Shown in pieces: positions 1 to 11,789 of a DNA stretch of 64,000 nt. This stretch comes from Cryptomeria japonica. Lineage: Eukaryota; Streptophyta; Pinopsida; Cupressales; Cupressaceae. Every line of letters starts with the position of its first letter. Position 1 is the first letter of the stretch. The notes under the pieces are model-generated. The model made no database searches. It worked only from the letters and a program-made list of their open reading frames with translations, and was not told where the DNA came from. The stretch spans positions 397,006,439 to 397,070,438 of the forward strand of contig NC_081406.1 in NCBI RefSeq assembly GCF_030272615.1. The letters run 5' to 3'. A program made the translations under genes and the position numbers.

Positions 1-1042
1 TCTCTCTTTCAAGATGGTACACAACCTCTTTGATGCTCTCCATCTGTCAATTCTTCTATTAACTCTATCCTTCCTTTCTATCTTTTATTTCTAAACTTTA
101 CTCTGAAATTCAACTCTAAATCTGAGATGATCATGATTGATCTTTTACGATTTGATTGAAAACTATTCTAAATCTCACTACTTTTCTCTTCTTCATCCCA
201 TTCTCTAATCCTCGGTTGCATCTCCTTCTTTTTCCCCTTCCATCTCCCTTCTATCAAACTATTCTTACTATTCTAACCCTCCCTTCAAAATTATCGCTCT
301 TCTAATCTCGTGTGAGAAAAGAATGCCCAAAGTGTGTGTGTATACGTCTATATATAGTGTTGTTGTCTACCTTCCTTTCCTACTTTCGGGCTATCTCTCT
401 TAGAGGTGGATTGATTCTAAGTGACACCACTCATGATCTAATTACAACATAACAATCCTAAATGGTTTTGAACACTTACGTGTTCTCCATGCATTGTTAT
501 CCATTATTCATTTCATGACACCACACCACTAAGCTGTTAAATTCATAATTATTGGTTATCTGTGTGGCTTTTAATTCCAAGACTATGTCCACTTTACTAA
601 AAATGACTTCCCTAAAATATGCAAAGTTTAAATAGCTAACTTATTCATGTCGATCAAGGTTTTTATGTGGGATGATAACCCATGTCTTTTATTAATTCAT
701 GCCACCTCACATGTGATAGCCATCACGGTTTATGCTTGCAACGTGGTCGATGTGAAACCTAAGTTGACTATGTCTGAAATAAACTCCTTAAACTACGCCT
801 ACTACTGTATTCTATCTGCATGTGGAGTATCCTTTAATAGGAGTGGTCAACATATTTAAAAAGGGAGGAGGAGTGATAATCGATGGTGTTTAAAACAACT
901 TACCTTAATTTACCTCCCACCATGAAGGATCTGCAACGTGGTGATTCCCTTATGAGAGATTTCATAAAGATGAGGAGTTGGTATTATATAAAAAAAGTTT
1001 CATGTATCGTGGTTTATGTTTTACTAAAGGGAGGAGGAAGAT
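1..1042 (+). other. 3' internal segment of an LTR element, no recognisable gene
   Basis: No recognised protein is encoded here. An open frame of 70 codons at 647-859 matches nothing I know and is probably chance. The segment ends in a purine tract next to an LTR start, so I infer it is the 3' internal, noncoding end of a retroelement whose 5' part lies left of the window. A second purine tract, nearly the same as the one at 1026, lies at 858-873 and could be an extra plus-strand primer or a duplication. Pyrimidine-rich sequence fills 1-300. Confidence 0.4.
1026..1041 (+). promoter_or_regulatory. Polypurine tract of the left LTR element
   Basis: Sixteen purines (AAAGGGAGGAGGAAGA) stand two bases before the LTR start at 1043. 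This is where plus-strand DNA synthesis is primed in LTR elements. The spacing 'purines-AT-TGTT' is the same as in the copia element at 20420, which suggests a copia-type element. Confidence 0.6.
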
Positions 1043-2108
1043 TGTTATAAACCTTTCAAAGCGGCTACCGTGGGTGGAGGGGTCTATTTACTCACCGACC
1101 AAAGCGGCTATTCCCTTGGCTTCGACGGTCGACCACCTTTTTTAATATGCCACCTTTATTAATATGTTTAATAAAGTGATATATTATGTAATATGGTTTG
1201 TTTTAATAATTTATTTATAAATGACTTTTCTTTAATATAAAACATTAGACTTTGTTTTTAATATATTCTTTGATTAACCTTTTCTTTGATAAACAAATAT
1301 ATATATCAGATTTTTATTTCCTAATTTAATTTCATAAATACATATTTAATATTTACAAATAGATGATCAAATTATTATTAGACAAATTTCATATGAATAG
1401 ACAAAACAATTTGACGAAGTCAATTTTTATGATAATTGGTTATTGATATATGTATATGATTGAATAAATTTCTCATTTATATATATACTATACTATTATT
1501 CAATTTTACAAAATTAAACTCGTAAGTACAATTTTCATACATTTATACATATCTGAACAAGAAGGACCTAAAAACCTAGGGTCGATATTCGTTTTTGAAT
1601 CATCTACACATTTTATCTCTTTTAACCATAACACATAATATTTCACAATTATTCATGCAACTAAAATTCAATTCGATCGCCACTCACACCATGCAATCAA
1701 TAGACATGTATAATTATTTAAATCAATCTACTACTCATTCCAATTTCATCATTTCAATTTGAACAAACACTCAAATAAGGTCATTTAAATCATCCACATT
1801 TTCAAGATGCAAATTATAAATCCTAATGTGGTGTGTGAAAGATTCAATCTATCCTAACGAAATACAAGAGCTAAGACAACTCTACCTGAACCATGTTCTC
1901 GCCTTCATCATTGTTCACCTGTTCCTGCATTCACTTTGCACTCAATCGCTCATTAGCAATGACGATCCCAATTTACAATAAAAATTATTACTGATCCTTC
2001 AATTCATATCAGTACATTCGATATCCTTTCTTATTTCATTATCAATTCTATTTTCATTTCAGATTATTTTCCTAATTAAATAATTATGGAAAAATAGGGT
2101 TCGTGACA
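1043..2108 (+). repeat. LTR (3' LTR of a copia-like element) inserted in a LINE
   Basis: The 1,066 bp segment starts TGTTATAAACC and ends GGTTCGTGACA. These ends form an imperfect 11 bp inverted repeat with TG...CA termini. A polypurine tract precedes it, so it is a 3' LTR rather than a solo LTR. Its right end falls in the reverse transcriptase frame of a minus-strand LINE, whose coding sense resumes at 2109. The expected 5 bp target duplication on this side is TTCCA (2109-2113); the matching copy would be left of the window. Interior is AT-rich with TATA-like runs near 1300 and 1480. Confidence 0.65.
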
Positions 2109-2668
2109 TTCCATTAATGAGAATTGAGAACTTTGGAGTAGAAATGCATTCAAAGATCCTGTTAATCCATTGCTTACTGAAGCCAAAGGCTTGCAAAATC
2201 TAACATAAAAAATTGTCAGTCCACGTTGTCATAAGCTTTTGACATATCTAACTTTAATAACATCCCTGGTCTATTTTTGCTTTGAAAAGTGTGAATTGCC
2301 TCTTGGGTAACAATTGCCCCATCTAGGATTGAATGGCCTAGAACAAATCTAGTTTGATCTTCAGAAATAATGTTGTCCATAAGGGGTTTTAAAATGTTTG
2401 TCATTACCTAGGAGAGAATTTTATAGACTATGTTGCAAAGGGAGATTGGTCTAAAATCTCCCAATCTAATTGCTTTCTCCTTCTTCAAAATTAGGGCTAT
2501 AAAAGTGTTATTAATTTCTTTGAGGATATTACCTGGATTTATTGAATATTCTAAGGTTGTCACTAGATCTTCCCCTATAATATGCCAACACTTTTTAAAG
2601 AATCCAATAGGGAAACCAACTGGCCTAGGGGCCTTGTCAGGAGGAAGTTGGTTTAGGGCTAAGGACAC
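2109..2668 (-). pseudogene. LINE-1 ORF2 reverse transcriptase, N-terminal part
   Basis: The minus-strand frame 2668-2216 carries the finger motifs PPDKAP, DFRPISLCN and YKIL. It then has palm motif A in LKLDMSKAYD, which holds one of the catalytic aspartates. One stop lies near 2405. Beyond 2216 the same sense continues, with stops, through a stretch ending in SILINGM-like sequence near 2110. There the left LTR begins. The YxDD motif and everything after it are missing from the window. LINE reverse transcriptases copy their RNA at the nicked target; this copy cannot. Confidence 0.85.
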
Positions 2669-3998
2669 TTCCTCTATTGAGATGCTTTCATTGAGCTTCT
2701 CGTTCTATTCAAATGAGATTGCTTTTAGGATCACCGAAAAAAACCTTCTTTGCTCCCTTAAACCATAGCCTTTTTCATTATTAAGCAACTTAGAAAAGAA
2801 TTGAATGATCTCTTTTCTATGGCTTGTGGATCCTTAATGATTCTATTCCTCTAATCCTCTAATTTAGCAATACTATTTATATTTCTCCTTAACCTAGTGA
2901 CATTGTGGAAAAAATTGTATTCTTATCACCAACTTGGAGCCAACCCTCTCTAGAATTTTGTTTTCGGAAGATTTCCTCTTTGGAGAGTATGTCCTCATAT
3001 TCTGCTAGCAATTCCTTTTCCTTGAAAAATTATTCTTGTTACATACAATCCTTCATTACTTTCTCATTCAATCCTTCTAGTTGAGATTCAAGATCTTTTT
3101 TTGCTTCAAAAATATTTTTGAAGTGGATAGTGTTCCATTCTAGAAAATTTCTTATAACATATTTCAACTTGGACACAAAACATAAAAGTTTGGATCCTTC
3201 GAAGTTGACTTCTTTCCACCACTGTTCTATAAGATTTAGGAAATTCAGGCCCTTCATCCACATATTCTCAAACCTGAATGGTGGTTTTAGTAAATTAGCA
3301 TCACCCAGGAAGCTTAGTAATAGCAGATAATGATCAGAGCCCGAGTAGGGAAAAGCTTTGCACTCTAAGGAAAAAGGAAAGGGCGTAAAATCTCCTAACC
3401 AGAAGAATCTATCTATTTTTTTTGCTATATTGCTAAATCCCAGCCTCCGATTGTTCCAAGTAAAGGTGCAGTCACCCAATTCATCCTCAAGGAGATCATT
3501 TCTTTCAATTCATTATTGAAATCTTGTTGATATCTACCAAGCCTAGTAATGCCTCCTCTTTTATCCTTTGTGCATCTTATAGCATTAAAGTCCCTTCCAA
3601 TAAAAAGATTTTTATTTCGGTTTTGGGAGATCACCCCATCCAATTCTGACCAAAGGGCATGCTTAGACATTAATCAACAAGAAGGATACATTTGCAGTCA
3701 AAAGTTTGACTTTAACCAACAACCAATTTTTGTTGGAAGCTACCCCCTCTATTTGCATTGTGGAAGCTTTCCAAACAATCAATAAACCCCCTAAAGCTCC
3801 ATTTGTTGAAACAACCACCTGCTTGCATCTAGAATGTTGATTCCCAAGCCCTACTCCAAAGGATTCTACTTGTTGAAGGTCAAGTTTTGTTTCTTGAAGC
3901 ATTATAATCTCTGCATTGATCAAAATAATTCTTCTTTTGATCAAGTGTTTTTTGTTAGGGGCATTTAGGCCCTTAACATTCCACGATAGGATTTTCAT
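2669..3998 (-). pseudogene. LINE-1 ORF2 endonuclease and linker
   Basis: The frame starts MKILSWNVKGLN, the classic start of plant LINE ORF2. It continues with LQETKL (the catalytic Glu region), a GxDFN box changed to GRDFN, TWNN, KKIDRFF, and the catalytic GSDH near 3340. This is the apurinic/apyrimidinic endonuclease fold that nicks target DNA. It is spread over three frames (3998-3663, 3670-3425, 3479-3039), so at least two frameshifts are present. Between 2890 and 2960 a further frame reads SREGWLQVGDKNT, the conserved linker before the reverse transcriptase. Inactive. Confidence 0.85.
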
Positions 3999-5075
3999 TT
4001 TTGTTCAAGAAGGAAAACCCCTTCCTTACTTTCAGGATATTAGTTATCTTGACTTGCCCATCACTTTCACTATCCAGGACTAGATGCTCACTTAACGATT
4101 TCCTGCCTCTCTTAGGGGAGACCATACCAAAATCAGGCTTTGCTTTGCAAGCAATCATTTGCTTAGTTCCTAATTTCTTCCTTTTTTTCACTTGGGAATA
4201 AAGAGCTGCAAGAGGGGTCTCCATAACTTGATCTGGGACATCATCTTCTACCATATAATCATTCAAGATATTGTGAGTATTGGGATCTAGGTCCATATTT
4301 GAGAAAGAAGCTTGAAGTTTAGGGGAATCAACAAAGAGGTTTGGAGATTCCGAAGAGAGATAATATGCTTTGTCATCATAGGGGCCTCTCTAAGAGGAGA
4401 TGTTATATTAAAGTGGGAGTTTACATTGGGAGCCCTCTCTGGATTATCTTTGACTCCTAGAGCAATTTTTGTCTTTTCTGGTGCCAGAATGGAGACACGT
4501 GGATTTTCAGCATTCAAAACCTCTAAGCCTTGAGAGAGAGTACTCACATCTTTGGAAGCATTCAACTCTTGCATAATGTCTTCTTTGAGGGTTTATGTCT
4601 CAAAAAGAAGATCAGAAAGAGTTAATTCCTTAGCCTTGTTTGAATCCACTTGACAATTTTTTGATCCTGCCTTTATCCTTCTGACACGTTTTCTTTCCCT
4701 GGTAGCCAATCTAGATTTAGCAAGGAAAGCATTAAATGCACCCCAATTAAGGAGAGATTTTCTTTTAAGAGCATGAATTTTCCTAGAGCCAACAAAGGAG
4801 GTCGTCTTGACAACAGGAGAAAGAATTATCACCGGAGTGCCAACTGAGTGTCCTTGCAGAGGAGCATTCAGAAGATCCTTAGGGGGAGAGACTAGGGGAT
4901 CTAGTCCATTTTGACTTAGATTTTCCTTGCTAACTATCATAGGGGGAGTACTATCTCTTTCCATATGTGGAGAATGCTCCTTAGTTTGAAATATCGAGCC
5001 AAGAGAACCTCTCATTGAACTTCCAAATAAGATTTGATTTCTTAGAAGGCATTTCCCCGGGGTTCTTTCAGTCAA
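3973..5075 (-). pseudogene. LINE-1 ORF1 C-terminal region
   Basis: Two frames carry this remnant: 5075-4287, with one stop near 4590, then 4296-3973 after a frameshift. The product is basic and serine-rich with no clear domain. Its position directly upstream of the endonuclease identifies it as the poorly conserved tail of the LINE ORF1 (nucleic-acid-binding gag-like) protein. Its last codons overlap the first codons of ORF2: the ORF2 start ATG at 3998 lies in another frame inside the ORF1 end. Such overlap is common in plant LINEs and implies reinitiation for ORF2 translation. The N-terminal DUF4283 and zinc knuckle are absent. Confidence 0.6.
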
Positions 5076-5150
5076 TCTCTTGACCTTTTGTTTCCACCTC
5101 CCAAATTTTGAGACAATTTTTACTTCCCCATAAAAACCTAAATCTAGTTT

Positions 5151-6645
5151 GATTTATACATAAATGTTAGCCACGTCCCATTGTTTTCCAATTAAGAAGT
5201 CCTCTTCTATACCCAACAAAGAGCCCAAGTGATGTAGACCCAGACAACAAACTAGGTGATAACCTTCTCTCACCCACAAGTAATATGTCCAAATCAAGTT
5301 GTTTTGTTTGTTCAATATGTCAAACAACACACCTACCAAGTTCTCAACTCACACAACAATTTGTGTGACCGGATCCATAAAGGATTAGTATCTTCCGGTA
5401 CCAGTGGGATGGAAACACTCAACCCTTGTGTGAATGGTAGACAATCTTTTGGTACTGGTGGGATGGAAACCTATTGGATTTTGTCTATTGGTGGTCCAAC
5501 CAACTCAAAACATCCATAAGATCTGACAGTCAAATGTGTTAGGGGGTACTTGTCTCACAACTATACTGGTTGACTAGTAGCCCTACCAGTTGACTTGTAG
5601 CCCTACCGGTTAAGTTCTCCACACACAAATTAATAAAATTTCAAAGGACAAGAAAAAATAAGGGCAGATTAAGATACCCTTTATTGAGTTACACATTTCC
5701 CCAAAGGCTTAGACTCTATATCCAGTTTTGAAGGTATGTACCCTTACTGTCCTTACAGACCTAATTAAGCCAATTAGACCTAATTTACAAAGCAAGTACC
5801 CCTTGTATTAGTCCCCCGACAAAACCAACACTTCTCCAAGGTGGGGTAAGGTGTCAAACCACCAAATCCAAGGGTTTAGGATTTGATCCCATCTCCTTTG
5901 TCTACTGCAAGTGATTTTCACTTCTACAGTTCAGGCAGTCACATAGAGATTCTTGCCTAGGGTCAATTCAATCTCTTCGGGCTTGGAGCCTCCCTACAAA
6001 CCAACACCAAAATATTATGGTAAAATGGCCCCTATAATATTTTCCCATTGTTTGTTTGGTCCTCTGGTGAAAATGTTAGATTAAGGGTATCTTTTCATGA
6101 AACCCTAGATGTTGGCAGGGTTTGTGACTAATCTAGATAGGTTTTGATGGATCTCTACAACCTGATTATTTCAAGACCTCAAACTTGATTCAAATGAAAG
6201 GTAAGAGACTTACCTAACTCATCCAATTGATTTCAGACATCCACCAATCCGTACAGGTCAGAAATGAACATCAAACACACAAAATTTCTGGAAACTCCAA
6301 GTATATTGTATTGCTCCAAAACTCCAAAACATCACCAATTTCAACAGTTTCAACAACAACCCTGGAATCGATCCAAGTGGACCTAATATAGCCTCACTAA
6401 TGGTTTCCAACCACTTTTCAAACTTTGGAACCATTGGAGGATTAATTACCCCTTTTTACAACATTTTGCAATGACAACAAAAGTTGTCAACTTGCACTTT
6501 TCAAATTTGGCGACTCCAAGGTATATTCGGCCTATTCCAAAGATTGGTGTGATGTTTCTAAGACCAATATTTATTTCCTAACCCATGCCTAGACTCTTAC
6601 TGACCCACATGGTCATTTGTCCATGGTGGCTTATAAAATGCAACC
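5151..6645. other. No gene seen; decayed repeat DNA
   Basis: I see no coding sequence that I can support. Two local repeats stand out: a GGTACCAGTGGGATGGAAAC-type unit near 5396-5416 recurs near 5450-5470, and TAGCCCTACC-GGTT-type units recur near 5575-5615. These suggest an old LTR or transposon fragment. No boundaries or target duplications could be assigned. Confidence 0.4.
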
Positions 6646-6930
6646 ATGACAATGCCTTACATCAATTGGGTCTTATTGACTCACAAACCTATCAACCTAC
6701 TACATATGATCATTTTCACCTCATGGATGATATTAGACTCTTTAGGCTTCATTTGTGTCTTTAGGTGCTCCTTCACCACCAAGACATCTCCAATCTTCAA
6801 AAGGGCTTCAACACACCAAAATTCTGAAGGAAGCCCAATGAGACTAAGCCAAATTGGGGATTTGCTGATTCTATGGTTTACCGGATCAAACCTAAGCAGG
6901 ATTCAAATCTATCTTGGGAGGTGGTTGAGA

Positions 6931-6957
6931 GGAAGGAAAGGAAAGGAAAGGAAAAAG
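6931..6957 (+). repeat. GGAAA-type microsatellite
   Basis: About five tandem copies of a 5 bp GAAAG unit. It is a simple repeat with no assigned role. Confidence 0.8.
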
Positions 6958-7364
6958 GACGTTGTAAGGAGCGAGAATGAGAATTTCAGAATGCAGCGGA
7001 CACCATTGTCTACCTTTGTATTATTAATTGAGTCTATAAATGTTGTATGCTGTATTTCTAAGATGCTTCACATAGTTTTGATTTCCAAAATTAGATTTCT
7101 TTCCATGAAAGAAAATCATGTAAATCTAACCTTTTTCCAACAAATCGATTCCTACAAAATTGACAAAAATGCATCCTATGAAATAGTATCTCTGCTTATG
7201 TGGTACTTGTCCACATTTTTTTTTCAATTATCTCTCTGTGGTTGTGATTTTCAAATTGATATTCAACAGTTTATTCAATCGTTAGTGTTTTGGTAGCGAT
7301 AGAGACTGATGAACCAGAAACTGTGCACATTATCTGATTGCTCCATTTTAGCACCCCTAGTAAA

Positions 7365-7406
7365 CACTTTACACTTTGCACTTTGCACTTTGCACTTTGC
7401 ACTTTG
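7365..7406 (+). repeat. 7 bp tandem repeat, CACTTTG
   Basis: Six back-to-back copies of CACTTTG, the first ending in A instead of G, make a 42 bp perfect-period array. It is short enough to be a polymorphic minisatellite. No gene or LTR boundary coincides with it. Confidence 0.9.
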
Positions 7407-9459
7407 CTAAAACTGTGGAGAAGGATAAGGAATCACGCCCATCTTTTCCTCCTTGCTAATTTGGTTCTTTCTTGTAAATTTAAAACACTGGAGTTTACCT
7501 TTAAATTCTCTCCCTTATCTCCTCTAAATGCCACGTATAGGTACCTTTAAGGAAGGGGGCATACTAATTAAAAAAATATGTAATAAAGCTTAGTTTTAAA
7601 ATCTAAGGAGAGGATAGGTGGGGCTCACCCAAACTTCCATAAAACAAAATATAATTTACTTACAGTTAGCTTACTTTTGTCAAAAGTTCCGTAGTATTTT
7701 TCATTCTCATTTAAGGCAACCTTTGATATAAGAAAATCAAATAAGAATAAAGGATAATAGTTTTTTTTTATAAGAATTTGGTATTTTTAGTTAAATTTTA
7801 ATTATAAAGCTCGGTTTTATTGTTATTAGATGTGAGAATAAATTTAGTTTTAGTTCTTTAATCTTGAATATTTATAAACTTATATGAAACATTATTAATG
7901 TGTCAAAGATTTATAAATTGGGAATTCATATAAAATGATAGAAATATGGATTGTTTTGTGTTATTAGATTAAAAAATATAATACATTATATATGTTCATA
8001 TTGAACATAATCATGAAATTGTAAAGTGTTGGGCCATTGAGATGATTTGAACATGGTCGTGTAAATAGTTAGCTCTCATGTAGATCATTAGCATGATTAT
8101 CTTAGGTGTATTCTAAAGAAAATCTGATATACAATTTAAAAGAAACTCATTAGGAGTAATATATATATTGTTATCATTCAACCATGTATGAGCCTTTTAT
8201 TAAAAATGATTATATTTAGGACTCATATTATACTATTTGGATGTAGAGGAAATAGTATTGATCTTTTATGTAATTAAGTTAGATCTCAGAAAAATGAATC
8301 ATACCACCCATATCTTAGATGATTATTCTATATACTTTTGGAATATTCAAAAATAATAATCAAGAGATGTATAAAAAGTAGAGTATCTTATGTAGAACCT
8401 CTCAATTTGGGAGATACTTACCTTAAATCCATATAAGTAGGATGGCTTGTAAAAGGAAAAAGCCTTTAAGAAGTAAAATGAATTCGAATTCAAATCTTAA
8501 TAAACGTACAACTATAACTGGAGTTGTTTTCTAATCTTAACAAGTAAGCAAGTGGAATTACTTTGACCAATGATATTGTATGCTTGTGAAAGTTCATGTG
8601 AACAATGAGTGTTTTTATTGACTTGTAGAAAGGCTTAGTCCAGTGCACTTGAATGCACTTATGTGATCTTGATTTCTTTTGTATGCTCTTTGATGATTCT
8701 TGTACATTGTGTACACCTATGTATGCGCAAGTAGGCTTGTGTAAGTTCTTCTAATGTCTATATGCTCTTGTATGTATTTATGTTCTATCGTGTGCTATTG
8801 TATGCACTTAAGAATTCCTGCAGCTTTTTAGTGCTCATGTATGTTTGTCTGAGCCTTCAAATGCATGGTTGTGTGTTCATTGTATGTCATTGGACAGGTG
8901 CCGAATATGGAACAACAGGGGAGGGTAAACCTTGACCCCTAGTTTACCTGTCGGTAGTCGACAAAATCTTTGGCCAAAGTATTTTAAATCATTAAAAATA
9001 ATGATTTCTTTTTACCTCCTGCCATATCATGGAAATAGGACTCACTTGGTCATGGGTGATGTGCTTGTCAAATGTTTTCATGTTGTACTAGATTCCATCC
9101 CCTACTAGTTTTGAGTTGCTAGACTTCTTCGTGCAGGTTCAATGGTTCTTCATGTTAGGAAGAACCCCAAGGAAGCATAAATGCTTAGCGGTTGGGTGGT
9201 AAAGCGCTCCAACAGTGTTCTCACCCATGGGTTAAGTATGGGAGATAGATGTTGAGAGTCCCCGCCAGGATAATATTAAGTTTTGTATTGCAGTTTAATT
9301 GTAAATCGACCTTATGGTCTCTTGTAACTAAAGTAATTTTCTTGTGTTATGCAAATCTCTTGGCTCATGTAATATAAATATTGTGTCAAGTTATATTGAA
9401 CAATGAGTCAAGTTGTAGAATTATGTAATATCCTGTATCTAGTTTTTATATATTCAACA

Positions 9460-10209
9460 ATAATGGATAAATTGATAATGAGTTTTCTTAATTATGTATT
9501 TTAATATTTTAATAATTTGGAGGTCTTTACAGTATGGCATTATAATAAGGAGCACTAGGTTGAGGTCGATTATACATGTCATGACTATGAGGATATGAGG
9601 TATCATAAGAATGATCTTGGATATTGTCCCCAAATCTAACATGAGGTCTCCTTGTGTCATGATTTTGAATGTTCCCTTGAGTATAATTGTATGTATTGCT
9701 TCAATCTTAGGTGTTATCATGTGTATGAGCATATGTATTAGCATTTCTTCTCCATGGAAAAGGGCAACTATGAGGTTGTTCGTGAGAGTTTTGAGCAAAG
9801 TTGGTTTGAACATGAGTGTTGGTAACTTCTAGTTTTTGAAATAAGGATGAGGGTGACTTAGGCATGAAACATTCTCTCCTATTGCCACCAATGTGTCCTC
9901 TAGGATTTGCATTTGTTTGATTCACTTGATTAGATCCTCCTCTAGAATTTGTGACACATCAAAATCAGGAGGTAGTCTTGTTCCACTTTGTGCCATGACT
10001 TGAAAGAAGTATTGTCTATCTCTTCTCATGATTTCTTCAACCATTCTATTGAACCTTGGATGTATGATAGTCTCTTCAATGTCTACGGAAGTAATGGACG
10101 CATTGTCATTGTCATTGTTATTATTTTTCTCATTGTCATTGTCTAGTTTATTACTGCGATTCTCAAATGGATTGTAAAATTCATCTCCTTCAACCTCATA
10201 GGTACTCAT
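9460..10209 (-). pseudogene. Element M gag, N-terminal remnant
   Basis: The minus-strand frame starts with ATG at 10209 (MSTYEVEGDEF), passes an Asn/Asp-rich low-complexity stretch, then reads HPRFNRMVEEIM and RLPPDFDVSQIL. These match in order the gag N-terminus of element E (FNRLFDEIL and KLPSDFDLAQL), so this is gag of a related Tat-type gypsy element on the other strand. A frameshift near 9925 moves the frame; it goes on as NQTNANPRGHIGGN and fades after about 9540. The conserved capsid-like core, protease and polymerase are missing, cut off at 9459/9460. Confidence 0.65.
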
Positions 10210-11639
10210 GTTGAGAGATCTTTAATGATTCCTTGGCTTCTATTTTAGACTTTTGGGAACAGGTTTCAACCATGAACAAAACCTTGGCAAAAATGAGAGA
10301 TGGAAGAAAATATGAAGACTATGGAAGACTAAGAAGGAATATGAGATGAAATGAATCTAGGGTTGTCTTGCAATGTCTAAAAGCGTAAGTCCAAGATAAG
10401 TGTGATCTAAAGTAAGGTGTGGCTTCCAAATAGATGATAGATCTGATGTGGGAACCACCAAGTGATATGTTGTAGTATGTTTACAAGATATGATTAGGAC
10501 CACAAAGCAACCTTTTGACTCTAGTTTGAAAAGTGTGTATGAGGACTGAAAATGTGTGACAAGGTCGTGATAAAGATTGGTTGACTAAAAATGAATCCCT
10601 AAAGGAAGCTGCCTTGGAAGCTATTTTGATATTAGAATATAGATGTGCCATGAGTTCATAGACACATAATTATCCTACATAGATGTAGTTTCTAGCAAAA
10701 TTTTATAATTTATCTCAAATTTTTGCAATTGTTGAGTTTGACCAAATCTTAGTGTTAAATGTCCTATGGAAAGAAGACACGAAAAACACTGAAGACACAA
10801 TGTCTGAAGGTTTTTTTGTCAAGTTTTTTGTGCAAATGTGTATGTTTGAAGACACTTGAAAACATGCACAACCTAGGATGAAAGAGAAACCATTCAATGG
10901 GGCCCCTGCGACATAAAAATACCTCAAACAACCGGACAACAAGAGATTCTAGTAGCACTGGCTCCCCCACCACAACACTCACTTCTCGGGCATCCCAGAT
11001 TCTCTTACCTTAAAGATCTAAAGATAATCAAGGAATTCATGTCTCAACATGAAAGGGTACATGAGGAGTATCAACGAGGTACACGATCCCCTAAACCATC
11101 AAATGTAGGGATTTTGGCCTCTAAAACAAAAGGGTTTTAATATGGGACTCTATTTCGGACGTCCATATATGCTTTGTCCATATATGCTTTGTCCCTTGGA
11201 AGGCTTATTTTATGTGGAATACAGGTACTAGGAAAGTCGACATAGGTAGGCAATTAGCACCCGTTGTGAAGACTTTCATCCTAACATATTTTATATAGAA
11301 GTTGAGAGGTGACTTGGCCTTAACCTATTACCGCTTGGGTCGTTCCTTGTCACAAGATGGGAGACAGGCCCTCTAAAAGATGATAACAATTTCTCTTACA
11401 CCCAAGTTCCAATGGAAGGCAAGGGGAGAGGATACTTTTGTTATCACCTTAGGGTTGAACACAAAGTGTACCAAATACACCAAACACTTCAAACAAGTTA
11501 ATTAACTCTCATTAAAAAAAGAAAAAGATCAATGAAAATGTGTGAGCCTAATTAAACTAGGAATTGAAATGCAAAGACACACATACTAAATTACCCCTGC
11601 AACAAATGATTAGTAGCTTTGATAATCACCCCCACCTGC
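10210..11639 (-). other. Element M 5' leader (noncoding)
   Basis: This is the minus-strand sequence between the LTR remnant and the gag start of M. It is homologous, in inverted orientation, to the B leader at 13060-13720. Shared words include TAGAGGGCCTG (M 11370-11380), GAGAAGTGAGTG (M near 10980) and CATTGTGTCTT (M near 10800). Minus-strand open frames at 10715-10982 are short and not conserved, so I read this as an untranslated leader of the kind Tat-type elements carry before gag. Confidence 0.55.
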
Positions 11640-11789
11640 AAGAACACAAGTTAGGTAAATTTTATAAAAGCCAAATCAAAATGTGAAAACGAGGCCTTTG
11701 ACAATACATTTTTTTGTTTTTGTTTACCTAGTCAACAAGATTTGATTTCTTTTTGAAATGATTTTTACCCCAAAAATTAAAATGCAAAG
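11640..11789 (-). repeat. Element M 5' LTR, inner end (split by element B)
   Basis: This piece joins the M leader to the B insertion point. Its last five bases, CAAAG (11785-11789), are the target duplication of B. The same CAAAG follows B at 46366-46370, and the rest of the M LTR continues at 46371. The exact inner end of the LTR is uncertain; a TTGCAGG word near 11640 resembles those near the LTR ends of B and E. Confidence 0.5.

Larger units (their letters stand above)
2109..5150 (-). mobile_element. L1-type LINE, truncated at both ends (LINE-1)
   Basis: A minus-strand non-LTR retrotransposon whose pieces occur in the expected order: ORF1 tail, apurinic endonuclease, linker, reverse transcriptase. 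The frame changes at least four times and contains stops, so it is dead. The 5' side, about 5150, lacks the DUF4283 gag part seen in the second LINE at 48446, which fits the usual 5' truncation of LINEs. The 3' side stops abruptly at 2109 at the LTR above. The remaining reverse transcriptase, RNase H and poly(A) tail should lie beyond that inserted element, outside the window. Confidence 0.85.
6646..9459. other. No gene seen; right edge may be an LTR end
   Basis: The longest open frame (6646-7296, plus, 216 codons) shows no domain; its composition looks like AT-rich chance reading, so I do not call it a gene. The segment ends at 9459 in ...TATTCAACA, a CA-type terminus directly against the gag remnant of element M at 9460. 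It may therefore be the 3' end of an unidentified LTR element. A purine tract near 8921-8930 (ACAGGGGAGGG) may belong to it. Short TGTATGC-type words recur between 8640 and 8890. Confidence 0.35.

Noticed and set aside
6646-7296. 216-codon plus-strand open frame
   Set aside because: No recognisable domain, AT-driven composition, no conservation evidence inside the window. Kept only as a note.
8640-8900. Recurring TGTATGC words taken as a possible tandem repeat
   Set aside because: Too irregular in spacing and sequence to support a repeat call.
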